Source: Pseudoxanthomonas sp. z9
GTDB taxonomy: Bacteria > Pseudomonadota > Gammaproteobacteria > Xanthomonadales > Xanthomonadaceae
Assembly (NCBI RefSeq): GCF_006542425.1
Contig: NZ_VFID01000004.1
Coordinates: forward strand, 1 to 64,000
Length of the DNA stretch: 64,000 nucleotides
Direction: 5' to 3'
Positions within the stretch are counted from its first letter, which is position 1; every line of letters begins with the position of its first letter. The translations under genes were made by a program, and so were the position numbers. Positions 1 through 9,101 of this stretch are shown one piece after another. The notes under the pieces were generated by a model that was not told the origin of the DNA, made no database searches, and was given only the letters and a program-made list of their open reading frames with translations.

Positions 1-1
1 C

Positions 2-271
2 GGCATGAGCATCGCGCTGGCGGCGATGGCCGACAGTTTCATCGCAAATGCCAACGCGGCCGGCATCCCGATGGACGTGCTGCACCGGGTGGCCTCGATG
101 GCCTCCGGCGGCATGGACACACTGCCGCACAATGGCGCGGTCATCACCCTGCTGGCGGTGACCGGCCTGAGCCACCGCCAGTCCTACAAGGACATCTTCG
201 CCATTACCCTGATCAAGACGATGGCGGTGTTCTTCATCATCGCCCTGTTCTACCTGACCGGCTGGATCTGA
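2..271 (+). CDS. GntP-family permease, C-terminal fragment
   Basis: This is the last ~90 codons of a gene that begins before the window; the reading frame is open to the left edge. The visible part resembles the C-terminus of GntP-type proton symporters (gluconate/hydroxy-acid permeases): a Gly/Met-rich segment with ASGGMDTLPHNG, then a conserved loop (LSHRQSYKDIF) and a final hydrophobic helix ending in YLTGWI. These proteins sit in the inner membrane and import small carboxylates with protons; the substrate cannot be told from this fragment. An internal ATG at 5 is not the real start. Family assignment is from recognition of the conserved C-terminal motif. Confidence 0.75.
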   Translation, partial: GMSIALAAMADSFIANANAAGIPMDVLHRVASMASGGMDTLPHNGAVITLLAVTGLSHRQSYKDIFAITLIKTMAVFFIIALFYLTGWI

Positions 272-510
272 ATCCGGGCGTCACCCCGCGGCTGGGCATC
301 GCCAGTCCTCTCCCGCCGACAAGAATCTTCGGGGAAGCCCACCACAAGCCGCGCTCGCGGGCCGGAAACGAACGGTCACCGGATCGCGCCCTCCGTCCCG
401 ATGCCGGCTCCCTCCGCGCAACGGACGCATCGGCCTGTGCGCACGGTCGCAGTCGTGTTCGCCCCGCTTGCCGAATACTGGCGACGATTCCGGGGAAACC
501 AGCCATCACG

Positions 511-2367
511 ATGACACGCCGAGCCTTCACGGTCCGCCGGACCGCGTTCCGTACCCGTACCCCACTGGCATTGCGGCGAGGTCGCGGATCGACTTCCGCG
601 GAACCGGCGGCCTCCGCACCGTCGGCCGAATCGCAACGCGCCGCCGTGCGCGAACGCCATCGGCGCCTGTACGGCCTGCGCGGCGGTGAGCGCGGCACGC
701 TCGCCGGCGCCCCGGAGCGCGAGTCCGCGACGGGTGGTCAGGTCGCCCAGGACATGAGCGAACCGCGCCTGCTGACCCTGCCTCCGCCGCCGTTCGCGGT
801 GAGGATGTTGAACCGGCTCAGCTATGGCGCGACCCCGACCACCGTGGCCGAGTTCAACGCGCTGGGCGACAACGATCGCCAGCGCCTGGCCAACTACGTC
901 GACTGGCAACTGGACTGGGATGCCATCGACGATGGCGCGGTGGAGAACCGGCTCGCCAGCGCGGGCTACACCACCCTGGGCAAGCCGCTGCCGCAGCTGT
1001 GGGCGGATCACGTGGCGCCGGATCCCGACTACGCGATCCGCATGCGCCCGGCCAACGAAGTACAGCGGGCGGCGTTCGTCCGCGCGGTGTACTCGCGCCG
1101 CCAGTTGCGCGAGGTGCTGGTCAATTTCTGGCACGACCATTTCAACGTGCTGGTCAGCGAGTTCAGTGCCGGCCCGCTGTTCCCGCATTACACCCGCGAC
1201 GTGATCCGCGCGCATGCCAAGGGGAACTTCCGCGCCCTGCTGGAAGCCGTCGCGACCAGTACCTCGATGCTGTACTTCCTGGACAACATCAACAATTCGC
1301 GATCCGGTCCCAACGAGAACTGGGCGCGCGAGCTGCTGGAACTGCATACGCTGGGCGCCGAGAACTACCTGGGCTTCACCGATCCGTTCGAGGTACCGCC
1401 GTGTCCGGAGGATCCGTCCTATCCGATCGGCTACACGGACATCGACGTGTACGAAACCGCCGCGGCCTTCACCGGCTGGTCGGCGAAGAACGCGCACTGG
1501 GAATTCCCCGCCGAGAACGACGGCACCTTCGTCTACCGGCAGTCATGGCACGACGCCGGGCCTAAGTTCCTGCTGGGGCGGATGCTGTACCCGGAGCAGC
1601 CGGCGATGAAGGATGGACGCGACGTGCTGGATCGCCTGGCCAGCCATCCGCGGGTGGCCAAATTCATCTGCCGCAAGCTGATCCGGCGCTTCGTCACCGA
1701 CACGCCGCGGCAGGCGCTGGTCGACAGTGCCGCCGCGCTGTTCCGGGCCAACTGGCAACGTCCGGATCAGATTGAAATCGTGTTGCGCCACATCCTCAAC
1801 GCCGATGACTTCGTCAACGGCTGGGGTTGGAAGAATCGCCGTCCGTTCGAGGCCACCGTGGCGGCGATGCGCGTCCTGGGCCACGACTGGACCTTGCGGC
1901 TCGACCACGAAAAGAGCGACGAATTCATGTGGCGGATGGGGTTCACCGGCCATCTGCCCTATAACTGGGCCGCACCCAACGGCTATCCGGACACCGGCCT
2001 GGCCTGGTCCGGCGCCAACTCGCTGGCGATGACCTGGAAGCTGCTCAACTGGCTGACCGAGACCAGCGACGGCGGCGTGCCGCTGAGTCCGATCCTGGCC
2101 GCCACGCGCGCCGGCGTGCCGGCGGCGCAATGGACCGCCAACACGCTGGTGACGTTCTGGTGCAACCGCCTGCTGGGCTACCAGCCCGAGGCGGCGCGCC
2201 GGCAGACGCTGGTCGGCTTCATGGCGCAGAACGGCGATCCGGCCAGTTACGTGATCGCCGACACCGATGCCTGGGCGATCAACGATCTGAAGCGCCACTA
2301 CAACCATCAGCGCCTGCGCAGCCTGGTCTCGCTGATCCTGATGTCCCCCGAATTCATGGCCCGCTGA
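511..2367 (+). CDS. DUF1800 domain-containing protein
   Basis: A 618-residue protein of the DUF1800 family, whose function is unknown. Family landmarks are the segment LNRLSYGATP (about residue 97), FWHDHFNV (about 206) and NENWARELLELHTLG (about 268). DUF1800 genes usually sit directly before a DUF1501 gene, as here (9-bp gap), so the two probably work together, likely outside the cytoplasm because the partner has a Tat signal. The first ~80 residues are Arg/Ala/Ser-rich, show no hydrophobic signal core and look unlike the family body. A start at ATG 754 (MSEPRLLTL, 537 residues) is a real alternative. Neither start has a strong ribosome binding site. Confidence 0.85.
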   Translation: MTRRAFTVRRTAFRTRTPLALRRGRGSTSAEPAASAPSAESQRAAVRERHRRLYGLRGGERGTLAGAPERESATGGQVAQDMSEPRLLTLPPPPFAVRMLNRLSYGATPTTVAEFNALGDNDRQRLANYVDWQLDWDAIDDGAVENRLASAGYTTLGKPLPQLWADHVAPDPDYAIRMRPANEVQRAAFVRAVYSRRQLREVLVNFWHDHFNVLVSEFSAGPLFPHYTRDVIRAHAKGNFRALLEAVATSTSMLYFLDNINNSRSGPNENWARELLELHTLGAENYLGFTDPFEVPPCPEDPSYPIGYTDIDVYETAAAFTGWSAKNAHWEFPAENDGTFVYRQSWHDAGPKFLLGRMLYPEQPAMKDGRDVLDRLASHPRVAKFICRKLIRRFVTDTPRQALVDSAAALFRANWQRPDQIEIVLRHILNADDFVNGWGWKNRRPFEATVAAMRVLGHDWTLRLDHEKSDEFMWRMGFTGHLPYNWAAPNGYPDTGLAWSGANSLAMTWKLLNWLTETSDGGVPLSPILAATRAGVPAAQWTANTLVTFWCNRLLGYQPEAARRQTLVGFMAQNGDPASYVIADTDAWAINDLKRHYNHQRLRSLVSLILMSPEFMAR

Positions 2368-2376
2368 GGTGACCGC

Positions 2377-3849
2377 ATGAGCCGATTCACCCTGACCCGC
2401 CGCGAATTCGTGAAGGGTTGCTGCGGCGCCGCCGTGGTGGGCGCCGCCGGTTCGATCCTGACGTTCTCCGAGGACGCGAGCGCGGCCGCCAACGCCTACG
2501 ACACCGTGGTGCACCTGTTCCTGCGCGGCGGCATGGATGGCCTGAACCTGGTCGTGCCGATCAGCGGCGACGACCGCACGTTCTACGAACAGGCGCGACC
2601 GGACCTGTCGATTCCGATCAGCGGCACCTACGCCGCGCTGCCGTTGACCCTGGCCGGCGGCGCCGCCACCGGATTCGGCCTGCATCCTTCCGCGACCGGC
2701 CTGCGCGATCTCTGGAACAACGGCCACCTGGGCATCGTGCACGCCGCCGGCATGGCCACCTCGGTCACCCGCAGCCATTTCGATGCGCAGTTGTCGATCG
2801 ATCTCGGCACGCCGGGCAAGTTCGGCACCGGCAGCGGATGGCTGGCACGCGCCTGGGACAGTCGTCCCGCCGGCACGCCGGCCGCGGCCCTGCCCGCGCT
2901 GGGTATCGGCACCACCCAGCCGGCCGGCCTGCTCGCCTCCACCGCCGCGCTGACCATGGGCAGCGCGGGCGACTTCCGCCTCAATGCCGGCGCCTATGCC
3001 TGGCAGGAACGTCGTCCCGATTCGCCAGTCGGTTTTCGCGGCATCAACGAGACCCTGGCCGATCTTTGGAGCGGCCGCACCGGCCTGCAGTTGAGCGGCC
3101 AGCGTGCCGACGCGTCGCTGCGCCTGATCGCCCAGCAGACCTATGGATCCCCGCCAGCGGGCTGGCCGAGCGGCACCTTCGCGCAGCAGCTGTGGACCAT
3201 CGCGCAGTCGATCCGCTTCAACCTCGGCCTGCGCTACGCCACGCTCGATCTGGGCGGCTGGGACACCCACGAGGGCCAGGGCACGGCCGGCAGCGGCTAC
3301 CACTACTACCAGAACAAGATCGCCGAACTCTCCTCGGCGTTGCAGGCGTTCTTCAACGAACTCAACGCCGGTGGCGAGATGGCGCGGGTCACGGTGATCG
3401 TGCAGTCCGAGTTCGGCCGCCGGGTGCGTGCGAACGCCAATGGCGGCACCGATCACGGCTACGGCAATCCGCTGCTGGTGCTCGGCGGACCGGTCAACGG
3501 CCGCCGTTTCTACGGCAGTTGGCCTGGCCTGAATCCGGAAACCCTGTCACCCACCTTCGGCGACGTGCCGGTGACCACCGACTATCGGCGGGTGATATCC
3601 GAAATCCTGATCCGGCGGATGGGCAATGCCAACCTGTCGCAGGTATTTCCCGGCTATGCCGGCTATGCACCGCTGGGCATCGTCCAGGGCAGCGATCTGG
3701 CGGCGAATGCGCAGGTGCTGCCGCTCGCCGCGCCCGCACTGTCGACGGCGCCGGGAGAAGCACGCCATGGCAATGCCGGTGGCGACGAAGTGCCCGCCTG
3801 GCAACGCCGTGGCCGCATCGAACGGTTCATCCCCCGTCGGGAGCACTGA
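2377..3849 (+). CDS. DUF1501 domain-containing protein with Tat signal
   Basis: A 490-residue member of the DUF1501 family, related by fold to the alkaline phosphatase/sulfatase group but without a proven activity. The N-terminus is a twin-arginine signal: TRREFVKG (residues 7-14) followed by a hydrophobic stretch ending near residue 36, so the folded protein should be exported to the periplasm. Family motifs include LRGGMDGLNLVVP (about 49-61), GGWDTHEGQG in the middle and GRRVRANANGGTDHGYG, which supplies likely metal-binding His/Asp residues. It follows the DUF1800 gene by 9 bp and is surely co-transcribed. The C-terminal ~40 residues are polar and outside the family core. Confidence 0.9.
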   Translation: MSRFTLTRREFVKGCCGAAVVGAAGSILTFSEDASAAANAYDTVVHLFLRGGMDGLNLVVPISGDDRTFYEQARPDLSIPISGTYAALPLTLAGGAATGFGLHPSATGLRDLWNNGHLGIVHAAGMATSVTRSHFDAQLSIDLGTPGKFGTGSGWLARAWDSRPAGTPAAALPALGIGTTQPAGLLASTAALTMGSAGDFRLNAGAYAWQERRPDSPVGFRGINETLADLWSGRTGLQLSGQRADASLRLIAQQTYGSPPAGWPSGTFAQQLWTIAQSIRFNLGLRYATLDLGGWDTHEGQGTAGSGYHYYQNKIAELSSALQAFFNELNAGGEMARVTVIVQSEFGRRVRANANGGTDHGYGNPLLVLGGPVNGRRFYGSWPGLNPETLSPTFGDVPVTTDYRRVISEILIRRMGNANLSQVFPGYAGYAPLGIVQGSDLAANAQVLPLAAPALSTAPGEARHGNAGGDEVPAWQRRGRIERFIPRREH

Positions 3850-3899
3850 GCCACGACCGCATGCGATGATGCGCCCGCACCTCATGGAGATCCGGCGCG

Positions 3900-4958
3900 A
3901 TGCAGGGCAGGCGATGGTGGCGGTATGGATTGTCCGGGTTGATCGTATTGCTTGTTCCGGCCGCGGCGTATCTGGGCTGGCTGCAAGGACGCGCCGCCAG
4001 CGCTCCTGTCACCCACGCCATGCCGGCGCCGCCTGATCGGCAGATGCCTGTATCGGACGCGTCCATGCCACAGCCATCGCGCGCGTCCGCAGCTTCCGAT
4101 ACTCCGCTGCCCGCGCTGGAAACGCCACTGCGTGATTCGCTGGCGACGCTGCGACAGCGCGCCGACGCGGGAGAATCCGCCGCGGCTTGCCGTCTCGCCG
4201 CCGAATTCGAGTACTGCCACCAGATCCGCTACCGCCTGGCCGCCGCTTCGGAAACGCTGCGGGAACAGGAACGGTCCGGGATCAATACGGCTTCCGGCCT
4301 GTCCGAGCAAACCCGCCAGAACCTGCGCAACATGATGGCGGCCAACAGCGAACATTTGCTCAAGGAAAGCGAGCACTGCGAGGGCGTGCCGCTGTCGACC
4401 GCGGCCGAACGCGTGCGCTACTGGCGCCAGGCGGCCCTGGCCGGCAGCACACCGGCACTGCGCCACTACGCGGTCGGCAATGCGTTCCGGCTCAACGAGA
4501 CGCTTGAGAATCTGGAGGCATTGGTTGTCTACCGGCGCGAAGCCGAGGCGCTCGCCTGGCGAGGCGTCGCTTCAGGCGACCTGCATACCGGCTTCGCCCT
4601 GGCGTCGGCGCTCTCGCCGCAGCGCAACGAACTGCGGCGCTACTTTCTCGCGCAGGCGGTGAAGCCGGACAAGGCCAAGGCACTGGCGTTATACCTGCAC
4701 CTGGAGCGGCAACTGCAGTCGGCGCCGGCAGCATTCGACGGGCTGCGCGCGCAGGTTGAACAACAGCGCAGTGAGCTGCTGGCGGATCTCGATGCGTCGA
4801 TGCAAGCCAGGGCGCGCGAGTTGGCCGCCGGCTATGCGCGGGACTGGACGCCGGCGTCCTGGGAACCCGCCGCGGTTCCGACGCCGGGCGCACGCGGCAC
4901 GCCCGACGCCGCGCGTGCCGAATGCTCGCGGCCGGTCACCGAACACGCAACGCGCTAG
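3900..4958 (+). CDS. membrane-anchored protein with Sel1-like helical repeats, function unknown
   Basis: A 352-residue protein I do not recognise by name. It starts with a basic stretch and one hydrophobic segment (about residues 9-27, GLSGLIVLLVPAAAYLGWL), so it is probably anchored in the inner membrane facing the periplasm or exported. The rest is alpha-helical with Sel1-like periodicity: short units with a Gly followed by spaced Ala residues (ADAGESAAACRLAAEF, AALAGSTPALRHYAVG, VASGDLHTGFALASAL). Sel1-like repeats usually mediate protein contacts. It lies 50 bp after the DUF1501 gene on the same strand and may belong to that transcription unit. The last ~40 residues are low-complexity Pro/Ala/Arg. 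Confidence 0.6.
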   Translation: MQGRRWWRYGLSGLIVLLVPAAAYLGWLQGRAASAPVTHAMPAPPDRQMPVSDASMPQPSRASAASDTPLPALETPLRDSLATLRQRADAGESAAACRLAAEFEYCHQIRYRLAAASETLREQERSGINTASGLSEQTRQNLRNMMAANSEHLLKESEHCEGVPLSTAAERVRYWRQAALAGSTPALRHYAVGNAFRLNETLENLEALVVYRREAEALAWRGVASGDLHTGFALASALSPQRNELRRYFLAQAVKPDKAKALALYLHLERQLQSAPAAFDGLRAQVEQQRSELLADLDASMQARARELAAGYARDWTPASWEPAAVPTPGARGTPDAARAECSRPVTEHATR

Positions 4959-5021
4959 CGACGATCCGCCGTGGCCTGCCCGGTGGTCGCGGCCGGCCGC
5001 CTGCCCTCCCTGATCCGCTGC

Positions 5022-6170
5022 TCAGCCGTTCGCCGCGTGCCAGGCCTTGAGCAGTTCGGCTTCCTTGTCGCGGCTGATGCCCGCGCGCAGCTTGGCCTGG
5101 CGTTCGGCCGGCTGGCTGCGGAACCAGGCCATCAGATCGGTGATGGTGGTGTCCAGGGGACGATAGGTCAGGCCGGCCGCCACCGCGCGCGCGTTGCTGA
5201 CCGCGCCATAGCCGGCATAGGGACCGCTCTTCGCGGACACCCAGATCGGAAGTTCCTCGACCTTCTGCGCTTCCAGGAATTCCGGCGTCACATGCGTATA
5301 CGTGGGTTTGCCACCGGTTGCCGTCTGGCACGCCTGCAGCATGGCGTCCATCGGCAACAGTTCCTTCGGGCCAACCGCATTGAACACGCCATAGGTGCGC
5401 GCCTCCGCCAGCCGGATCATCCACTCGCCCAGATCGCGCCCGTCGATGATCTGCACCGGATCCTTGCCATCGCCCGGCACCAGCACCTCGCCGCCCTGGG
5501 CGACGCGGTGCGGCCAGTAGGTGAAGCGATCGGTTTCGTCACGCGGTCCGACGATGTAACCGGGGCGCACGATGGTCACGCGTTCACCGAACTGCTTGTG
5601 CGCCTCGGCCTCGCTGAGCGCCTTGAGCGGGCCGTACAGCCCCTCGATGTCGGCGCGCAGCGATTCCTGGGTTTCGGCCATCGCGTCCTTGCCCTTGTAC
5701 TGGGCCAGCGCGTCGCCCTCGCTGATGCCAGGCTTGCTGCCATCGGCGTACACCGAAATCGTCGAGATGAAGAGGTAGTGCCCGACATTGCCTTTCAGCA
5801 CTTTGCCGGCGTCACGGACCCAGAACGGCAGGCTGGTCGGGTTGTCGATGCAGACATCCCATTTGCGACCTTCCAGCGCCTCCAGGTCGCCGGTGTTGCG
5901 GTCGCCGTGCAGTTGTTCCACCTCGCCCGGCCATTCCGGCGAGGGGCGCTTGCCGCGGTTGAACAGGGTGACCTTGTGGCCGCGCTCCAGCGCGTAGGCG
6001 ACCTGGAACGGACCGGTGAAGCCGGTACCGCCGAGAATCAGGATGTTCAGCGGTTTGGCGGCCTTTCCAACCTTGCCGGACTGACCGGCGGCGGCCCAGG
6101 CCAGCGAAGGCATCACGGCGGTGGCGGCGGCAAGCGCACTGAGTTTGAGCAGATCACGACGGCTGGTCAT
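5022..6170 (-). CDS. Tat-exported NAD(P)-dependent epimerase/dehydratase-like protein
   Basis: A 382-residue extended SDR-type protein. The start ATG at 6170 is chosen because GGAG lies just upstream and because it puts a twin-arginine signal (SRRDLLKL then an Ala-rich hydrophobic run to AWA, residues 3-26) at the N-terminus; the longer open frame upstream has none of these. The nucleotide-binding loop GGTGFTG is at residues 47-53 and a YxxxK-type pair (YGPLK) follows. Tat export would carry the protein folded, perhaps with its nucleotide cofactor. The substrate is unknown; sugar-nucleotide epimerases are the usual relatives, but periplasmic members are not well defined. It is convergent with the + strand group ending at 4958. 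Confidence 0.8.
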   Translation of the reverse strand: MTSRRDLLKLSALAAATAVMPSLAWAAAGQSGKVGKAAKPLNILILGGTGFTGPFQVAYALERGHKVTLFNRGKRPSPEWPGEVEQLHGDRNTGDLEALEGRKWDVCIDNPTSLPFWVRDAGKVLKGNVGHYLFISTISVYADGSKPGISEGDALAQYKGKDAMAETQESLRADIEGLYGPLKALSEAEAHKQFGERVTIVRPGYIVGPRDETDRFTYWPHRVAQGGEVLVPGDGKDPVQIIDGRDLGEWMIRLAEARTYGVFNAVGPKELLPMDAMLQACQTATGGKPTYTHVTPEFLEAQKVEELPIWVSAKSGPYAGYGAVSNARAVAAGLTYRPLDTTITDLMAWFRSQPAERQAKLRAGISRDKEAELLKAWHAANG

Positions 6171-6346
6171 CGGGTGGCTCCGGTGGTGGTGGTGTGAAGC
6201 CGCACTAATACCACCCGGCGCCACCGCCGCGCCTATGGCGAAAGTCGGGGCTGGTTTGCCGCACCGCGCCATCGCTGTGCCGGCCGGCATGTCCCATGCG
6301 GGACAAGGCGGGCAAAACGGACGGACTGCGGAGAACTCCCGGGCAA

Positions 6347-6373
6347 ACAAAAAGCGGGCCGAAGCCCGCTTTC
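6347..6373 (-). terminator. rho-independent terminator after pnp
   Basis: A 9-bp stem AAAGCGGGC/GCCCGCTTT with a 4-nt loop, followed on the minus strand by a T run (TTTTTGT). It lies about 30 bp after the pnp stop and fits the end of the rpsO-pnp transcript. Confidence 0.9.
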
Positions 6374-6400
6374 TGCTGTCCGTGAAAGGAAGGGACCGGC

Positions 6401-8509
6401 TTATTCGGCCGGCACGCCCTCGCCTTCCTCGACGGCCTTGATCGACAGGCGGATACGGCCCTGCTTGTCGACTTCCAGCACCTTGACCTTGACCACGTCG
6501 CCTTCCTTCAGCTTGTCGCTGACCTTCTCCACGCGCTCGCTGGAAATCTGCGAGACGTGCACCAGGCCGTCCTTGCCCGGCAGGATGGTGACGAACGCAC
6601 CGAAGTCCATGATCTTGGCGACCTTGCCTTCGTAGATGCGGCCCGGCTCGACGTCCGAGGTGATCTGCTCGATGCGGGCCTTGGCGGCCTGCGCGGCGGC
6701 GGCATTGACCGAAGCGATGACGATGGTGCCGTCGTCCTGGATGTCGATCTGGGTGCCGGTTTCCTTGGTGATGCCCTGGATGGTGGCACCGCCCTTGCCG
6801 ATCACTTCGCGGATCTTGTCCGGGTGGATCTTGATGGTCAGCAGGCGCGGCGCGTAGTCGCTCAGCTCGGCGCGCGGGCTCGTGATGGCCGAGGCCATCT
6901 CGCCCAGGATATGCAGGCGGCCGGCCTTGGCCTGCTGCAGCGCCTGCTTCATGATCTCTTCGGTGATGCCTTCGATCTTGATGTCCATCTGCAGCGCGGA
7001 CACGCCATCGGCGGTACCGGCAACCTTGAAGTCCATGTCGCCCAGGTGATCTTCGTCACCCAGGATGTCCGACAGCACGACGAAGTTGTCGCCTTCCTTC
7101 ACCAGGCCCATCGCGATGCCCGCGACCGGCGCCTTCACCGGCACGCCGGCATCCATCAGCGCCAGCGAGCTGCCGCAGACCGAGGCCATCGAGGACGAAC
7201 CGTTGGATTCGGTGATTTCCGACACCACACGGATGGTGTACGGGAACTCTTCCAGGGTCGGCATCACTGCCAGCACGCCACGCTTGGCCAGGCGGCCATG
7301 GCCGATTTCACGGCGCTTGGGCGCGCCGAAACGGCCGCATTCGCCCACCGAGAACGGAGGGAAGTTGTAGTGGAACAGGAAGTTTTCCTTGTACTCGCCG
7401 CTGACCGCATCGATCACCTGGCCGTCACGGGCGGTGCCGAGGGTGGCGACCACGATCGCCTGGGTCTCGCCACGGGTGAACAGCGAGGAGCCGTGGGTGC
7501 GCGGCAGCACGCTCACCTTGGAGCTGATCGGGCGGACGGTGTCCAGCGCACGGCCGTCGATGCGGACCTTGGTGGCCAGCACGGAGTCGCGCATGGTGCG
7601 GTATTCCAGCTCGCCGAATTCCTTCGACAGCTCGGCGCCGCTCCAGCCTTCGGCTTCGACGCGACCGGCCAGGCGCTCCACCACGTCCTTCTTGATCGCG
7701 GCGATGGCGTCACGGCGCTGCAGCTTGTCGCGCACCTGGAACGCTTCGGCCAACTGGTTGCCGATGGCTTCCTTCAGCGCCGAGATCAGGGCGGTGTTCT
7801 TGGCCGGGGCGGTCCACTCGGACGGCTTGGTGCCGGCTTCGACGGTCAGCTCGTTGATCGCGTTGATGACCTTCTGCATCTCGCGATGACCGAACATCAC
7901 CGCGCCCAGCATCACGTCCTCGGACAGGATGGCGGCTTCGGATTCGACCATCAGCACCGCGTTGGCGGTACCGGCGACGACCAGCTCCAGCTGCGATTCC
8001 TTCAGCTCGCTGGTGGTCGGGTTGAGGATGTACTCGCCGTTCTTGTAACCAACCTTGGCGGCGCCAATCGGGCCCATGAACGGGGTGCCGGCCAGGGCCA
8101 GCGCGGCGGAGGCGCCGATCAGCGCCGGGATGTCACCATCCACTTCCGGGTTCAGCGACATCACCGTGGCGATGATCTGGACCTCGTTCTTGTAATCCTC
8201 CGGGAACAGCGGACGGATCGGACGATCGATGAGGCGCGAGATCAGCGTTTCCTTCTCGGTCGCACGGCCTTCGCGCTTGAAGAAGCCACCCGGGATGCGG
8301 CCGCCGGCGTAGAACTTCTCCTGGTAGTCGACCGTCAGCGGGAAGAAGTCCTGGCCTTCGCGGGCCGACTTGGCGGCGACGGCGGAGACCAGCAGTACGG
8401 TGTCGTCCATCTTGACGATGACGGCGCCGCTGGCCTGGCGGGCGATTTCGCCGGTTTCCAGGGTGACGGTGTGCTTGCCGTACTGGAAGGTTTTGGTGAT
8501 TTTTGCCAC
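6401..8509 (-). CDS. pnp: polyribonucleotide nucleotidyltransferase
   Basis: PNPase, 702 residues, the full family length. It degrades RNA 3' to 5' by phosphorolysis as a trimer, often with RNase E. Two RNase PH-like cores are separated by an all-helical domain; a KH domain carries the GxxG loop IGKGGATI near residue 565 and an S1 domain runs from about 622 to the end ([18 protein letters not shown]). The start codon is GTG (GTG GCA AAA ATC) with AAGGAAA just upstream. It follows rpsO, the usual order, with a strong hairpin between them that may serve processing or autoregulation as in enteric bacteria. A terminator follows the gene. Confidence 0.98.
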   Translation of the reverse strand: MAKITKTFQYGKHTVTLETGEIARQASGAVIVKMDDTVLLVSAVAAKSAREGQDFFPLTVDYQEKFYAGGRIPGGFFKREGRATEKETLISRLIDRPIRPLFPEDYKNEVQIIATVMSLNPEVDGDIPALIGASAALALAGTPFMGPIGAAKVGYKNGEYILNPTTSELKESQLELVVAGTANAVLMVESEAAILSEDVMLGAVMFGHREMQKVINAINELTVEAGTKPSEWTAPAKNTALISALKEAIGNQLAEAFQVRDKLQRRDAIAAIKKDVVERLAGRVEAEGWSGAELSKEFGELEYRTMRDSVLATKVRIDGRALDTVRPISSKVSVLPRTHGSSLFTRGETQAIVVATLGTARDGQVIDAVSGEYKENFLFHYNFPPFSVGECGRFGAPKRREIGHGRLAKRGVLAVMPTLEEFPYTIRVVSEITESNGSSSMASVCGSSLALMDAGVPVKAPVAGIAMGLVKEGDNFVVLSDILGDEDHLGDMDFKVAGTADGVSALQMDIKIEGITEEIMKQALQQAKAGRLHILGEMASAITSPRAELSDYAPRLLTIKIHPDKIREVIGKGGATIQGITKETGTQIDIQDDGTIVIASVNAAAAQAAKARIEQITSDVEPGRIYEGKVAKIMDFGAFVTILPGKDGLVHVSQISSERVEKVSDKLKEGDVVKVKVLEVDKQGRIRLSIKAVEEGEGVPAE

Positions 8510-8650
8510 GTGGTTTCCTTGAATATTGCCTGTTCGGATTCTGGGCCGCCCGCGGCCCTTGCCGCCGGCGGTTGGCCGGAGTGCCCGGCCGGTGTTCTGG
8601 GAGAAAAGCGACGTGCCCTATCGGCACTCAACCGGATTTCCTTCCCTCAA

Positions 8651-8681
8651 ATGCAAACCGCGGCGCATTTCTGCGCCGCGG
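8651..8681 (-). terminator. hairpin between rpsO and pnp
   Basis: A perfect 10-bp stem (CCGCGGCGCA/TGCGCCGCGG, 8658-8681) with loop of 4, followed on the minus strand by TTTGCATTT. It could partly terminate rpsO transcription or act as an RNase III processing site controlling pnp, as known in E. coli; the sequence does not decide which. Confidence 0.7.
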
Positions 8682-8693
8682 CGGGGTATTGCA

Positions 8694-8954
8694 TCAACGA
8701 CGCAGGCCGAGCTTTTCGATCAGGCTCTTGTAGCGCTCGTTGTCTTTCTTCTTCAGGTAGTCGAGCAGGCTGCGGCGACGGTTGACCAGCTGCAGCAGAC
8801 CGCGACGGCTGTGGTGATCCTTCTTGTGGATCTTGAAGTGGCCGCTGAGCTGCTCGATGCGGGCGGTCAGCAGGGCGACCTGCACTTCCGGCGAACCGGT
8901 GTCGGCGGCGCCGCGCTTGTTTTCTTCAATGATCTTCTGGGTATCGATGGACAT
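8694..8954 (-). CDS. rpsO: 30S ribosomal protein S15
   Basis: S15, 86 residues after initiator counting, a primary 16S rRNA-binding protein of the small subunit platform. The start [14 protein letters not shown] is the family start; a longer open frame upstream is not coding. The motif [16 protein letters not shown] and the [21 protein letters not shown] core are conserved. It sits between truB and pnp in the standard order, and the region upstream holds its own likely promoter. Confidence 0.98.
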   Translation of the reverse strand: MSIDTQKIIEENKRGAADTGSPEVQVALLTARIEQLSGHFKIHKKDHHSRRGLLQLVNRRRSLLDYLKKKDNERYKSLIEKLGLRR

Positions 8955-9059
8955 GTGGTTTCTCTGGAGATGCGAAGCCTGCAGGAACGCCGGGAGATAC
9001 CGGAGTAGGCCGGTGCACCACGTGGCTCGCCGTGAACGAAAGGAAATGCCGGACAAAAC

Positions 9060-9081
9060 CGGCGGCGTAGTGTAGCCGCCG
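9060..9081 (-). terminator. probable truB terminator
   Basis: A 7-bp stem CGGCGGC/GCCGCCG (9060-9066 with 9075-9081) and 8-nt loop, followed on the minus strand by GGTTTTGTCC. It lies 20 bp after the truB stop. The loop and right arm overlap the proposed -10 region of the rpsO promoter. Confidence 0.55.
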
Positions 9082-9097
9082 AGGCCTTTTGAAACAA
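9069..9097 (-). promoter_or_regulatory. probable sigma70-type promoter of rpsO-pnp
   Basis: On the minus strand: -35 TTGTTT (9092-9097), 17-bp spacer, -10 TACACT (9069-9074). It would start transcription about 110 nt before the S15 start codon. The -10 lies inside the proposed truB terminator hairpin. Confidence 0.55.
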
Positions 9098-9101
9098 GGT
9101 T

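Noticed and set aside
6171..6350. Extended N-terminus for the epimerase-like protein including an HHHH run
   Set aside because: The internal ATG at 6170 has a good ribosome binding site and begins a perfect Tat signal; the extension would bury that signal.
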